The notes beneath the pieces were generated by a model, which saw nothing but the letters and a program-made list of their open reading frames with translations, had not been told where the DNA came from and did not search any database. Below are positions 36,939 to 48,105 of a stretch of DNA of 64,000 nt, piece after piece. The stretch comes from Cyathus striatus. Its lineage: Eukaryota; Basidiomycota; Agaricomycetes; Agaricales; Nidulariaceae. Position numbers and translations under genes: made by a program. The DNA lies in assembly GCA_025738555.1 (NCBI GenBank), contig JAOVFP010000013.1, positions 248,001 to 312,000 of the forward strand, written 5' to 3'. How positions within the stretch are numbered: the stretch's first letter is position 1; every line of letters begins with the position of its first letter.

Positions 36939-38047
36939 TTACAGTGAACTAAAGCGCTCCTTCGCTGGCGGAGTTAAGCCACTCTTTTCAAGGATGATTT
37001 TTGCTTTTGCAATACACTCTCTAAAGCGCACAATATCCAATCTTTGCTGAGGTTCAGGGTTTAAAACAAAATAAAGCGGAACTGCAACCTCTTTTGATAT
37101 GGGAAGGTTTTCATGGAAATAATAAACACGACTTGCGCGATGACTTAAATAAAATTTATATCTTTCATCTTCACAATTCGCTTCATTCCATAAACAATAG
37201 TTTAAAGATATCATCTCGATTAAGATAAGGCCAAGGGCCCATATATCTGCAGCAGCACTGTCACAAGATTTCGAGGTATATGATTCTATAACATATAAAA
37301 AGTGATTAGCAAAACGGTAGAGAACGGCAAATAGAAGAACAATAACATACCGGGACAACGATAGGATGCAGTCCCGCAATCGCACGGACTTATGCGTTGG
37401 TTTGTCGCAACGCCGAAGTCAATTATTTTGACTGTCCAGTCTGATGCGACCATAATATTATGTAGTTTTATATCCCCATGGAATATGTCGAGGGAATGGA
37501 GGTGTTGAATACCATCAAGAATCTGAATGAACACGTGCTTAATGAGTTGATCGTTCTGTTTAAAATCGCCCGCATCGATCGACGTGTATAAATATCGTCC
37601 CACGATGAGATCCATAACCAAATAAGTATATTGGTAATCTTCCTCATAGTCTCGGAATGCAACTATATTCGGATGTCCCGCTGCATGCTTCAAGTGCTGG
37701 ACCTCCCTTTGGAGAAGTATGTATTTCTCTGATTTGGGAATTGGCTTTGGCTGCACCTTTATGGCGCAGAAAGACTGGGAGTTTTTGTTGTCGATGGCAC
37801 GGTACGTAGTCCCGAAGCATCCTTGTCCTAGAACATCGAGCAACTCGTACTGTTCAGAGAGAACTAACCTTTCCTCCCCGGAGTCACCTGTGGGCTCGTG
37901 GTGCTTAGTGCCCGGGACTGAGGTCGACTTATTGTTGAAAGGGGAATTGGGCAACTTCCACCTAATGTTCAGGTAATATATTAAAGGCTCGATTGCAATT
38001 GCCGTAGTTGTAGATAGAAGATAGAGGTACTCGTACATAAGTGCCAT
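36939..38047 (-). CDS. Ser/Thr protein kinase with N-terminal hydrophobic segment
   Basis: Eukaryotic protein kinase. After a hydrophobic N-terminus (MALMYEYLYLLSTTTAIAIE, possible membrane anchor) come the glycine loop LGQGCFGTTYRA, catalytic Lys in FCAIKVQ, alpha-C Glu in LQREVQHLKHA, a catalytic loop DIFHGDIKLHNIM in which HRD is HGD, DFG in KIIDFGVATNQ, and the SYRCPES activation-segment end split by an intron at 37286-37350. The second exon has AAADIWALGLILIEMISLN and a C-lobe ending PPAKERFSSL. An HGD loop is common in the Ran1/Ksp1-like fungal kinases and is compatible with activity because the catalytic Asp remains. Pathway unknown. Confidence 0.9.
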
Positions 38048-39337
38048 GATGGGAAGATGTAGATAGTGATCGAGAAGTGTTGCCCTTTTATTTGTTTTTA
38101 GGTCAATTCAAATGGTAATGAGTCATTGCGATCAGGTTCAAATTTCAATACAAGTGACTATTTACCTTTGTTTCTATGTTTCCATTCAATTGTTTTTTGT
38201 GCGTGACATTTGTTTGTTTGTGTCGAACGTGCCTAGGCCCATAACTTACATCATTCTCGCATCGTCGCGATGGTGCAACGCCATTGGTGTATGCTTCTAC
38301 CACATCGGAAGCGTTGACGGGGACGACCGAAACACAATCGAAGCAGATAAGTGGATGCCTTTCCGTAGGAATTTATTCACATTTATTTTGAATAGATTTG
38401 AATAGATTACTGTTCGCCAAGATGCCGATGTCCACTTAGTGTCGTGTAACTCAAGTGGGGCCCTTACAGGCCTTCATAGATTCTGAAGTCTGTAGAGGCC
38501 TCAAGACCCCTCGCCAGATTTTGAAGCCTTGAATAAACCTCGCTAGACCTCGCTAAGGCTCGCTTAGGATGCTTACATATCCTTGGCCTTCCTGTTATAG
38601 GTGAGATGATGTCGGGCTTATGCCATGTATTGGTTGATAATAGAATTGGCTATGGGAATATGCAACGAAATAGACATAGATTTTGAAACTCTGATTTATG
38701 AAATATTCAAATCTATTAGTAATAGATTCCTACAGAAAGGCATCCAGTACTTAATTGGTGGATGTTGTGATTGGCAATGACATCACAGCTGATGTAGCAG
38801 GTGCATGGTACAATCTGAGGGCCCTCTTGTTTGTATTTTTGCATTAGGCTTGGTGTTAAGATGTTAGATGACTCGGAGCAGTGAATGAGTTACCCAGTCA
38901 TATGATGTCTGTAGAATTGGCATTATCTCTCATGTGAGCTAGATGAGGAAGCTGATGAAGTGTGTTAATTAACATAGGGAATGGAAAGTGACATGCCTAT
39001 ACTTCCAGAACCACCTCTACATGTATATGGACAACTGAATACTAGAATCAGATAAAACTGATGTCACACATCATTAACCAGATAAAGAGCATTGGAAGGC
39101 AAAAACATCGACATATAATAAAGTAACACCTTCATGAGTAGCTGGGGAACAGTTCATATAGAACAAAGGGTGAGTCCTTGGCTGTGGTAATTGCACGTTA
39201 TTTCATGAAGTTACAACTGCAGCAGTGTCTTGAAATGCTTACCACAGGGATTGAATATAATTTCTTAATAACAGCCTCTGGTTCAACACACTAAACAGCC
39301 AGTGCCACCATTGCAAAGTACAAAGAGCACAGTCATT
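38048..39337. other. Spacer left of element D
   Basis: No gene recognised. There is a CCTCGCTAGACCTCGCTAAG-type local repeat at about 38540-38570. Confidence 0.45.
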
Positions 39338-39346
39338 AGAATGTCG

Positions 39347-40574
39347 GGGCCTACAGATTTTGACGTTGCCCAATTTTTGACATTGCTTTAGTGATGTTGC
39401 CATTCTGAGATTTGATGTTGCTACATATATTAGTGCTGAGGTCCTGTGTTCAAGTCCCGCTGTGTAGTTAGTAATAAATACAATAAATAAGTAGGATTGC
39501 ACAAGATGGATGTTCTTTCATTTTAATAATATATATTACCACTGGATGGGGGGTGGGGAGAGGGTATAACAAATAATACTTACAATTCCACAGTGAAATA
39601 CTTATATTTTGTCACTTGTGTACAACATTTCTAATACTATTTAGATTTTAGCTGACTAGTAGTTTTGTAAATTTATGATATATACTAATAACAAATAGAG
39701 ATTGGTAGAGATACATGGACTCTACTCATTTTATACAAGTTACAGAAATCTGAAAATGAAAATAAGGATTTTGACATTGCCTGTGACATTGCCTGACATT
39801 GCCAATCTGAGAATTGACATTGCCGTGACATTGCTTGATGTTGCTTGCATTGCTGGACATTGCCTGACATTGCTGATGTTGCTGTGACATTGCTGTGATG
39901 TTGTGTGACATTGCCTTTGATCTTGCTGGAGGTTCAATGTTTCCCATGCCCTCTGCCCTGCCTTTGTTTATATTTGTACACAGTGTTGATACCCTTCCTC
40001 ATCGCCATGGCAACACATCACACTTCCTTGTCATCATGCTCAACATTGAGTAAGTATTTTCTTATTTTTTAGTTCAATTCTTTATCATTTTCTTCAATTA
40101 TTTTCGCATTATTTAATATATATTATGATATATGTACTGCACACTATTTCACTATGTAATGAAGGGGGTAAAGCTATTAAACAGAGACAGTTTTTAATAA
40201 TCCTTTACTGTAATATGTTCCATCCTCTGTGAAATAGGCAATAATATGTTGTATTATAAATAGTAGACTGTGTGTTTGATTAAGGAAAATGTAATAAAAG
40301 TGTAAAAGTAAGAGTGGAGACATGGGAAATGATGAGCAGGAGGCAGGCCATGGTGATATGCATGTGATAACCCAAAGGGAAGGGCGGGAGGCAGCTGGAA
40401 TTGATTAGCGAGGGGTGTGGGAATAAGAAAATCAATTGCAGGCACTTTGCTGCACTGGCATTGCCTGTGACATTGCCAGACATTGCATGATGTTGCTGCG
40501 CGAGATTTGACATTGCCTCACTGGCAACACCATGGCAATGTCAAAATCCAGGCAATGTCAAAATCTAGTAGCCC
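39347..40574. mobile_element. Element D: non-autonomous GGGC-type transposon with GACATTGCC arrays
   Basis: Exact 9-bp duplication AGAATGTCG at 39338-39346 and 40575-40583. Termini read inward: GGGCCTACAGATTTTGACGT (left) and GGGCTACTAGATTTTGACAT (right). Both ends carry arrays of GACATTGCC (39361-39415, 39770-39915, and 40455-40565 in inverse orientation). The centre (39935-40330) aligns with the left interior of element C (43815-44230): TTTCCCATGC, the hairpin module at 40037-40052 and a downstream A/T-rich tail. No transposase. 1,228 bp. Confidence 0.93.
40037..40052 (+). repeat. Conserved hairpin module (element D)
   Basis: TGCTCA-ACAT-TGAGTA, within CATCATGCTCAACATTGAGT, followed by AAGTATTTTCTTATTTTTTAG. 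About 80 bp from here are clearly similar to the module at 43953 in element C. Confidence 0.85.
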
Positions 40575-40583
40575 AGAATGTCG

Positions 40584-41407
40584 AAGTTCAGTTGAACATT
40601 AGGAAATATAGGAGAAGACATCCAGTGTAAGGGGATACCGTGATGATAGATTCTGCTTGATATACTTTGATCAAGGATTAGGAATGTGCAAGACTGATGA
40701 ATGGTGATACTTGTAATGAGAATAATGATATACATGGATGGATGAAGCCTGGAGGAGGAAGAGGGTATTGCTAAGTGCAGTAGAACAAGAAGAATTGAAG
40801 CAGGAACAAACCCCACATATATAACCTGTACCACCCGGAACATGTGGTATCTGCCACTCATTGCTCATCATAGTCCACCAAGCATTTGAAGCAAGTATAC
40901 ACCTAGTACTCTGTTACAAGCCGGTGAGTGAAGGCTGTGGAGTGAATTTTTGAAATTGGCACCAGCAAATGAGTTGAGCTCATTATCTCTCCTTGAAATG
41001 ATGGGATGACTGAAAAGGGTGTTAATCTAATGAATAGATTAGACATATAGATATCACATTATTTTCACCTGTACCAGCATTCCATAATTGTGCATTATTC
41101 TAGATCAGTGCTGTGGGGAAGGTGGTGGTGCCTATTGGTTCTTTGATGGTCACCATAGGGTAGCAGAATCTTGTTGCTTGCAGTAATGGTGATGGTAGTG
41201 CCCTTAAGTTTGACTCACACTAACATGAACCACTCATATTTGTGTAGACATGTCCAGAGATGGATGCTGTGGTTGCTTCTGACTAAGAGACTCAGAGAGA
41301 GTTGATGCATTCAGGCTGTGAGCAGGGCAAACTGGAAGTCTCATGGGCTGTGACTCCCTCTCATTCACATGGTTACATAGGTCTTTACATCCTTCAATCA
41401 ATGCATT
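40584..41407. other. Spacer between element D and the solo LTR
   Basis: No gene or repeat recognised. Confidence 0.4.
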
Positions 41408-41412
41408 CTTAA

Positions 41413-42005
41413 TGTTACAATCCGAGCTGGTCTCGTGATGTCTTCTGGTCTTGTGATATAATGATCACGTGTCTTGTCACTACACTTGTAAGTCGTATGA
41501 CGAAGTCGAAGTCTAAACAGTTATAACGTAAGTTATACACTAATGGACTTAGCGGCGTCTTCACAGTAACACTTGAAGAGCGGATATGAAGTAGCAGTGT
41601 TCTGGGTCTGAGGGGTTCTCAAAGAGGATGGAGGGGTTTAGCCAGCTATATTGGATGATAGCTAAACTAAGATCAAGCTGAGGAAGCTTGATCGGAATAC
41701 ATGTGCTATTTATACAAAAGAAGCGTGGTCCGTGCGAGTAAGGAAGTGTAGCTATAAATAGGTCCATGACTTGTCATGACTCGACAGAGGTCTATAAATA
41801 GAATGCGCAGCAGTATCAGTAAGCGAGTCCGAGGAGATAAGAGAAGTCTGTGCTCGTAGTATGACAAACCAGAGGAGCGGGGTCGGGGATGATGAGTAAG
41901 TGAGTAGTTATAAATAGAAAGGGATCAGTAAGCAGAAAAATATAAATAGAAGGGTCACGTGAAAAAGAGGTACTCTGGCGGGGTTGAGATGGAAAAAGTG
42001 TAACA
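41413..42005. mobile_element. Solo LTR of an LTR retrotransposon
   Basis: 593 bp starting TGTTACAATCC and ending AAGTGTAACA, with TG...CA termini (TGTTAC/GTAACA) and an exact 5-bp duplication CTTAA at 41408-41412 and 42006-42010. It contains four TATAAATAG boxes (about 41753, 41792, 41910 and 41940). No internal retroviral-type coding region is adjacent, so this is the recombination remnant of a complete element. Superfamily (Copia or Gypsy) cannot be told from the LTR alone. Confidence 0.88.
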
Positions 42006-42010
42006 CTTAA

Positions 42011-42480
42011 ACCTCCTTTATCTCATACCATTATTATGTCACTACCCTTACCTTGATGTTGTCAGGGAGTGTATCAATGGAAGCAAGAGGTGGAGTCGTG
42101 GAAGTAGGCAAAGCACTGATGTCCTTTTGGAAAATCAACTCCCTTCTAGAGGTGACTAGGGTAAAGATACAAACAAGTCTCTCCTAGATGACTATGAGAA
42201 ATCGACTGTTGTTAAGTGGACAAAATCGCCTCCCCATTGAAATATGATGTGGAAGTCGAATAGTAGCAGTGGCTATAATAAATATGTGAGATGACATCAT
42301 GACTACACTTCTGCTTGCTTTCTGCCAGAATGGATTGTTGTCGGGGAGAATCATAAGTAAGTCTAAAGCATAGTGCCTTGCCTTCTCATACTTCATGAGA
42401 TAAAACTTAAGCCACCTACAGTTCTGAATTACAATATACGAAGCTGTGATTTGGCTGCCACAGTGCACACTGTGCTATCA
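42011..42480. other. Spacer right of the solo LTR
   Basis: No gene or repeat recognised. Confidence 0.4.
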
Positions 42481-42489
42481 GGCCTTGTA

Positions 42490-43407
42490 ATTGAATGGGT
42501 ACACTGGACACTGGTACTGAGTATAGTGCAGTGTTATCTTAAATAAATGCCAGCATAATCAATTATCAAATACAGTTAATAGGTCTGGGTTTGAACTTTT
42601 CCATGTACCAGTACCCAAAAAGACTGAATGCTTCATGCCATACAGAGACTCACAGTTATCATATGCATGTCTCTGTCTGCATTGAGTGAGGATGTGCCAT
42701 TTGGTTACTGCGTCTTGCTAACAAATTCTAACTACTGAATATTTTGGATGATCGAGGGTGGCACTCAGTTAATGTGTCTTGCAGTTGAATGTTGGCTTCA
42801 TGATGTGTGTAGTAAGTTATAAGTGCATGTGTCATTTTGTGGAATTAAAAAAACCAGATCTAGCTGATTAATCATTCAAAGACTCCAAACCTTGACAACT
42901 GACTTGCACAGATAGTTCTGCATTGTTATAGTAAGTGCTGTTCGGCTAACTAGTTTTGAAATTGTATAGCTGTACTGAATAATAGTATTGATTGTAGCAC
43001 AGGATTATTAATTTCTTTAAAAACTTTTAAATCCCATGTTATAGAGACTCAAAGCTAAAGCTTGTATGTATGACCGTGGCAGTGTGTGGTCACAGTAATA
43101 CAGCTCAATTAACAGGTCTTATATTTGGGTGATGTAAGGCTTGTTAAGTTATGCTTTAGTGAGTTGGGTCTCTCAAAAAACCTGATTGACATTGTACACC
43201 ATGTAGAGACTCAAAACCGCCATATGCACAGATATCTGTGTGCAATTTCAGAATGTGTTGTTTGGTTATCAGGTCTTGCTGTTACATACAGCAATATTGA
43301 TACTGAATATGAGTAGTACTCAGGCGGATTCAATATTCAGGCCCAGGCCCAGAGTTAATCTGATCCAAAGAGAGATTATATAAAATTAAATAACAGTCGA
43401 TATGATT
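42490..43407. repeat. tRNA-like module unit 1, left part
   Basis: First part of a unit that continues after element C (from 56136 to about 56520) and is repeated in full at about 56530-57900. Shared blocks include CAACTGACTTGCACAG / TTGACTTGCACAG, GCTGTTCGGCTAACTAGTTTTGA and CAGTAATACAGCTCA. On the - strand it holds degenerate tRNA-like modules, each with an A-box-like and a B-box-like sequence (GGTTTTGAGTCTC). Confidence 0.75.
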
Positions 43408-43770
43408 GGGGCTGCTAACTTTTCAAGTTCTTGTCGAGTTTTTCAAGTTAAAGTTGAGTCTCACTTAAGTTATAGTCAAGTTCCACTTTTGAGCTCACTT
43501 AACTTTTTCGAGTCAAAGTTAAGTTACCTCAAGTGGCCATTTTCTTATTTCGAGTGGACTCAAGTTCCCTTCTTTTTTATTTTGATAAAAGTCGAGTTCC
43601 CTCAAGTGGACTTAAGTTCCTCACTTATTTTTTTTGGTGAAAGTCAAGTTCCCTCAAGTAAACTTAAGTTCCTCACTTATTTTATTTTTTGAGCTAAAGT
43701 CAAGTTCCATTTAAGTTTTTCGAGTGTACTTAAGTTCCTCACTAATTTTTTAGTGAGTATAAGTTGAGTT
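43408..43770. repeat. Left subterminal array of element C
   Basis: Irregular tandem copies of CAAGTTCC, CTTAAGTTCCTCACTTATTT and GAGTCAAAGTTAAGTTCC, interspersed with TTTTT runs. The spacing is irregular, unlike a simple minisatellite. Confidence 0.85.
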
Positions 43771-43952
43771 CCCAATCACTACTGCTGCTACCACTGCTCT
43801 CTGTCCTGCACCTTGCCTAATTTCTTCTACATTTCCCATGCACTCTGCCCACCATTATTTACTTTTGTTTGCATGTAGTGTTGAACCATCACATCTATCA
43901 TACACAAATATTTATCACTGTGACATCAACATGTGAACATCAATGCTCATCA

Positions 43953-43968
43953 TGCTCAACAGTGAGCA
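43953..43968 (+). repeat. Conserved hairpin module (element C, left)
   Basis: TGCTCA-ACAG-TGAGCA within CATCATGCTCAACAGTGAGC, followed by AAGTCTTTTCTGATTTCCCAG. The same sequence could also read as a short ATG exon ending at a GTGAGC splice donor. Confidence 0.85.
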
Positions 43969-45140
43969 AGTCTTTTCTGATTTCCCAGCTCAATTCTTGC
44001 TCTTTTTATTTCAATCTTTTTGCATCACCTAATATAAGTTATTATACATATAGTATGCCACATTATACTAAGTACTAATGTAAATAAACTTATAAAAATG
44101 CGAGTTACATATGTATTTAGTCTTTATTATTAATATTTCCATGCTTTGTACAACAGATTATGTGATTTGTTTAGAAAAGTGTATTAATTGTATGGAAAAA
44201 TAAGAGCGGAGGCGTGGGAAACTATGAGCATGAGGGCGGGAAATGATGAAATGCGTGGGAAATTGCGAGTGGGAGGGCAGGAAATAATGATTAGAGGAGA
44301 AGCAGAGGCATCGGGAGTAAAGAGCAGGAGAGCAGGATAGAATGAGTAGAGGTCAGAATGATAGCGGAAGCGTGGGAAAATGTTGAGTAGGAATGCAGAC
44401 AGCAGTAAACAATGGAAATTATAAGCAGAGGCATGGGAAATCATGAGCGGGAGGGCAGGATAGAATGACTAGAGGTTAGAATGATAGCGGAAGCATGGGA
44501 AAATGTTAACTGAGAATGCGGACACCTGTAAACAGTGGAATAATGTTGAAAACTTTATAATTCAGATGTTGCTCAATAAATACCTTCTATAATGTATACA
44601 GTATACATTAATGTATTGGAGGAAAACTTAACAAATTAATGAAAGGCAGAAGCATGGGAAATTGTAAGTGCAATGGCGGACAACAGAAAAGAGTATAGGA
44701 AACATTGAACATGAAGGTATGTAAGTGCAAATGTTAAGCGGAGGCGTGGGAAATTATGAGCGGAGGTACAGGTGACAATAGTGGTGGGCCAATCAGGAGA
44801 CTCTCGCTGGGATGAATGGTTGGAGTAGCAGAGGGGGAGGCACCAACCACTGAAGTTGGCTGCCCCAGCACCAAGAAAGGGTTACATTAACACACAGCCC
44901 CATGTACAATATACACGAAGATAGAGATAAAGCGGATGAGTAAGAAATGAAGTAAATAAAAGGCAAAAAAACGAGAAATAGGCAAGATTGAAGAAAAAAA
45001 TGGGCTATTCACTATAATGATTTTGGTTTTCTTTTTTTTTTTTTTTTTTTTGATGTTTTTGATTTTTTCTTTTTCTTTTCTTTTTAAGTGAATAAGGAAT
45101 GAAGAGAAATGACGAGATGAAATGGGAGAGGCAAAAGAAA

Positions 45141-46129
45141 CTAAAGAGAAAAGGGAAGATGTAATGAGGCAAGAAGGGTAGGGTGCTGGTGAGTGTACAT
45201 TTCAAAGGCACCTGAGGACCAGCGCCTGATATGCTGAATATCGGAGTGAGACACGCCGTGCTCAGCCAGAGCGGTGGCACCTCCAGAGCGAAGAGAATGG
45301 CCAGAAAATTGATCCCCTGCATACCTGTGGAGGAAGGAAAGGAAAAAGAACATGTTGGCAATGAACCATCAGCATGTAGCCATAGTGCATGATGGACAGG
45401 GAAGTGGGTGTCTTGGGAGTAGAGATAGCGTGAAAACAAGGGAACAGGGTCTGGACCTTGAGAGAACAGACACTGAATAAGCACAACGTCACCTTTGAAT
45501 AATCGATCTGCCTTGTGGGTTGGGAGTGTGAACTGGTAAGACTTTTGGGGTACAATAGTGGTAGAAGAGCGAGCTGTGATCTTTCAACAATTAAATGTAG
45601 AAGAGTTATCTGGGGTGACGAGTTCACCAAGCCGAAGAAGTCCATAGAACCCTGTAACCAAAATGGCCAGACTAAGGAGAGTGTTGTGATTGTCCGAAGA
45701 TGCGAATGATGTGCATACTGAAGTTAACAGGGAAAGGGGTAGGGGGGGTTTCCTTGTAGGAGAATGATGGAAGTGTCGACAGGCACAGTGAAGAGATTGC
45801 TTGACTAGAGGGGAGTCATGCGCCTCACATACTGCTGGAAAGTATGGCTCGAGAAGATGGACAATTCCTGAGAGATAAGTTGAAATAGAAGAAATTTTGA
45901 TGTGGTGTGACATGAAAATGACATATATGCTGAGTGTGTCACTAGTGGGTTCTGCTGGAATGCAATGCAACTTGCAAAAGGTTAGATAAGAATTGAGGGT
46001 GCTTGTATAGTTACTGGAAGTTGATTGATCAATTGCATAGCCAAAGGTAATGGCTCGCTCTCGCAGAAGATGCTCATGGGTCCAGGGAGAGCGTACAGGT
46101 TGCCTGGACCCAGAGGTGGGCATATTCAT
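45141..46129 (-). pseudogene. Tyrosine recombinase of the DIRS-type element, broken
   Basis: Core-binding domain TSSNYTSTLNSYLTFCKLHC, then the first catalytic Arg in FYGLLRLGELVTPD, and the C-terminal box SGHSLRSGGATALAEHGV (H-x-x-R), RRWSSGA and the Tyr in FEMYTHQHP. Broken by an in-frame TGA at 45584-45586 and a frameshift near 45350 (between DGSLPTCSF and HRYAGDQF). The recombinase would circularise and integrate the cDNA in place of an integrase. Not functional as sequenced unless spliced or recoded. Confidence 0.85.
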
Positions 46130-48105
46130 GATGAGATTGCCCCCAGCACATCCTGTGGGGGTAGTAAAATGTGATGAGAGAGTAGAGAATCATACTGGTG
46201 AGCTAATGCAAAACGCTGGCAAGACAGAGCATCTGCAACATGGTTCTCAGTGCCTGGTATCCAAAGGACACAAAGCTGATACTTGTGATGAAGAATTTCA
46301 TCAATTGCAATCTTGAGAAGGGAATTGTACTTGGTGTTAGAGGCATGGAGCAAGTTGAAAAGTGCAACTGTGTTTTCACTGTCAGAGTAAATTATCACAG
46401 TGTGAGTGGGGGACATATGTTGGATGAGGAGATGGATGGTGCAAACTACAGCAAAGACCTCAAAGACGAATATATCTTGCTGAGGAACACAAGGAGGGAA
46501 AATGAAGTGGAGGCCATCATGGTTGACAGAGTCCCAAATCCCTATTCCTTCCAGTGAAGCATCAACATGGAGAACTGTGTCGACAGAAGATGGTGACCAT
46601 GAAATGTCCTCAAGAATGAGGAATTCATGAGACACACACAGATGAGATATGAGCCAGTGAAGGTCAGTGCAAATATCATTATTAAGGTAGAGACATTCAT
46701 ATGAGTGTGACTTCCCTGCAATTTTGAGGTAGACTGAGCAGAGGCCAGGCTTAAGGAGAGGGAAAACATTGAGAGCCCAGTTGACCCATCCAGCGAGGCA
46801 CTGGAAATCTCTAAGAGGATGTCTAATATGCTTCGAGTTAATAAATTGACAGATGTGATCAATCAACTCCTCCCTTTTGCCAGGTGCCATGGAAATAGAC
46901 ATCTGGGCAGTGTCAACCTGAAATCCAATAACAGTTAGTGATGAACCGAAGAGCTGCTTTTCCCACTCATGGGGGAAGCTGATCTCATCCCAAAAGGACA
47001 GAAGAGCTGTCTGATGTGCAGGAAATGATTGCTTGTATGGCCTGTACCATGCTACATTGGAAGCTAGGTCTGCTCCAAACATGTCATCTGAGTACTGAAA
47101 AAGGTCAGGAATACACTTAATAAAAACACAAGACCAAGTGCTGAGAGAATTAACTGAGGTCCAAAGACCAGATGAAGGCAATCCCCCAAAGACATTGCAC
47201 CAATCAACATGATGCTGACCATTTGGAAGAGTGACAATTTGCTTGACTTGTGCTTTGGGTGCCATAGGAATAAGTTGATAGGCGCTTTTAACATCTGATT
47301 TGAAAAGCACAAGTGGTTCTTGGTCCCCATATTTACGATGTAAAGCTAACAAGGAATCTGCCAGGGGTTTGAGGGAATCCAGAGGTGACCGACCCTCTAT
47401 TGCATCATGCTGAACCATTGAGTTTAAAGAAAACTCACCACAACTGTGATTAGTGACCATGCGAAAGTTCTCGATAGCCTTAGGAACTGCATGAATTGGC
47501 ATGGAGTACATCCCCAGGAGGAGATCAGTGCCAAAGGAAGGTGAGAAATGTCCCAGTGCAACTTCTTGTTCACACTGAGCCTGTAGAAACTCTTGCTCCC
47601 GGTTGGATTGTGAGGGGTGCTGATCTGATGCATCTACAGTGAGAGGATAATGAGGACAATGGGAAGCCTGTGACCAAAAGCCATGACGAAGCCCATGGCA
47701 TATAGAAGCTGTGAAATGATGGTTAGGATGGTGAGATATATAATGTTCGAACACATCAACATTGATTGGCATGACAATTTTGAAGAGATGGGGATTATTG
47801 TCTATGAGAGAGCGAATGACGGAGTTATGACGAATTTCACTAGGGACCTTCAATAAGGGCTTAGCTTGGTAAGTATAAGAGAGGACAGGAGACAATGAAA
47901 GAGAAGAAGAAAAAGACTGAAAACTGTGCAGATAAGACAGATGAAGCCCAAGAGTGTTGCTAGTCCTTTGCTGGTGTGAATTTTCCCTTGCAGCTGACTG
48001 CTCTGTGACCTGGCTTGGTGCCGCGAAGGCAATGGTGCTGATACCTGCACCTATCTCCATGGTACCCACATCCAGAGATGGAGTTATATTTCCTACATAT
48101 TTCAC
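46126..48105 (-). CDS. Reverse transcriptase / RNase H of the DIRS-type element
   Basis: A single open frame of 659 codons. RT palm motifs: FKSDVKSAYQLIPM (first Asp), NVFGGLPSSGLW, FQYSDDMFGADL (YxDD box). The RNase H domain follows: LHVDASLEGIGIWD (Asp), VFEVFAVV (Glu), IIYSDSENTVAL (Asp) and WIPGTENHVADALS (Asp). The connection LAGWVNWALNVFPLLKPGL is typical of DIRS/Gypsy-related RTs. The frame is intact, unlike its neighbours. It would copy the element's RNA in the cell. Confidence 0.93.
   Translation of the reverse strand: MKYVGNITPSLDVGTMEIGAGISTIAFAAPSQVTEQSAARENSHQQRTSNTLGLHLSYLHSFQSFSSSLSLSPVLSYTYQAKPLLKVPSEIRHNSVIRSLIDNNPHLFKIVMPINVDVFEHYISHHPNHHFTASICHGLRHGFWSQASHCPHYPLTVDASDQHPSQSNREQEFLQAQCEQEVALGHFSPSFGTDLLLGMYSMPIHAVPKAIENFRMVTNHSCGEFSLNSMVQHDAIEGRSPLDSLKPLADSLLALHRKYGDQEPLVLFKSDVKSAYQLIPMAPKAQVKQIVTLPNGQHHVDWCNVFGGLPSSGLWTSVNSLSTWSCVFIKCIPDLFQYSDDMFGADLASNVAWYRPYKQSFPAHQTALLSFWDEISFPHEWEKQLFGSSLTVIGFQVDTAQMSISMAPGKREELIDHICQFINSKHIRHPLRDFQCLAGWVNWALNVFPLLKPGLCSVYLKIAGKSHSYECLYLNNDICTDLHWLISHLCVSHEFLILEDISWSPSSVDTVLHVDASLEGIGIWDSVNHDGLHFIFPPCVPQQDIFVFEVFAVVCTIHLLIQHMSPTHTVIIYSDSENTVALFNLLHASNTKYNSLLKIAIDEILHHKYQLCVLWIPGTENHVADALSCQRFALAHQYDSLLSHHILLPPQDVLGAISS

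Noticed and set aside
45141..46129. Crypton (stand-alone tyrosine recombinase transposon)
   Set aside because: An RT/RNase H frame overlaps the recombinase by ATGA in the same orientation, which fits a DIRS-type retroelement better.
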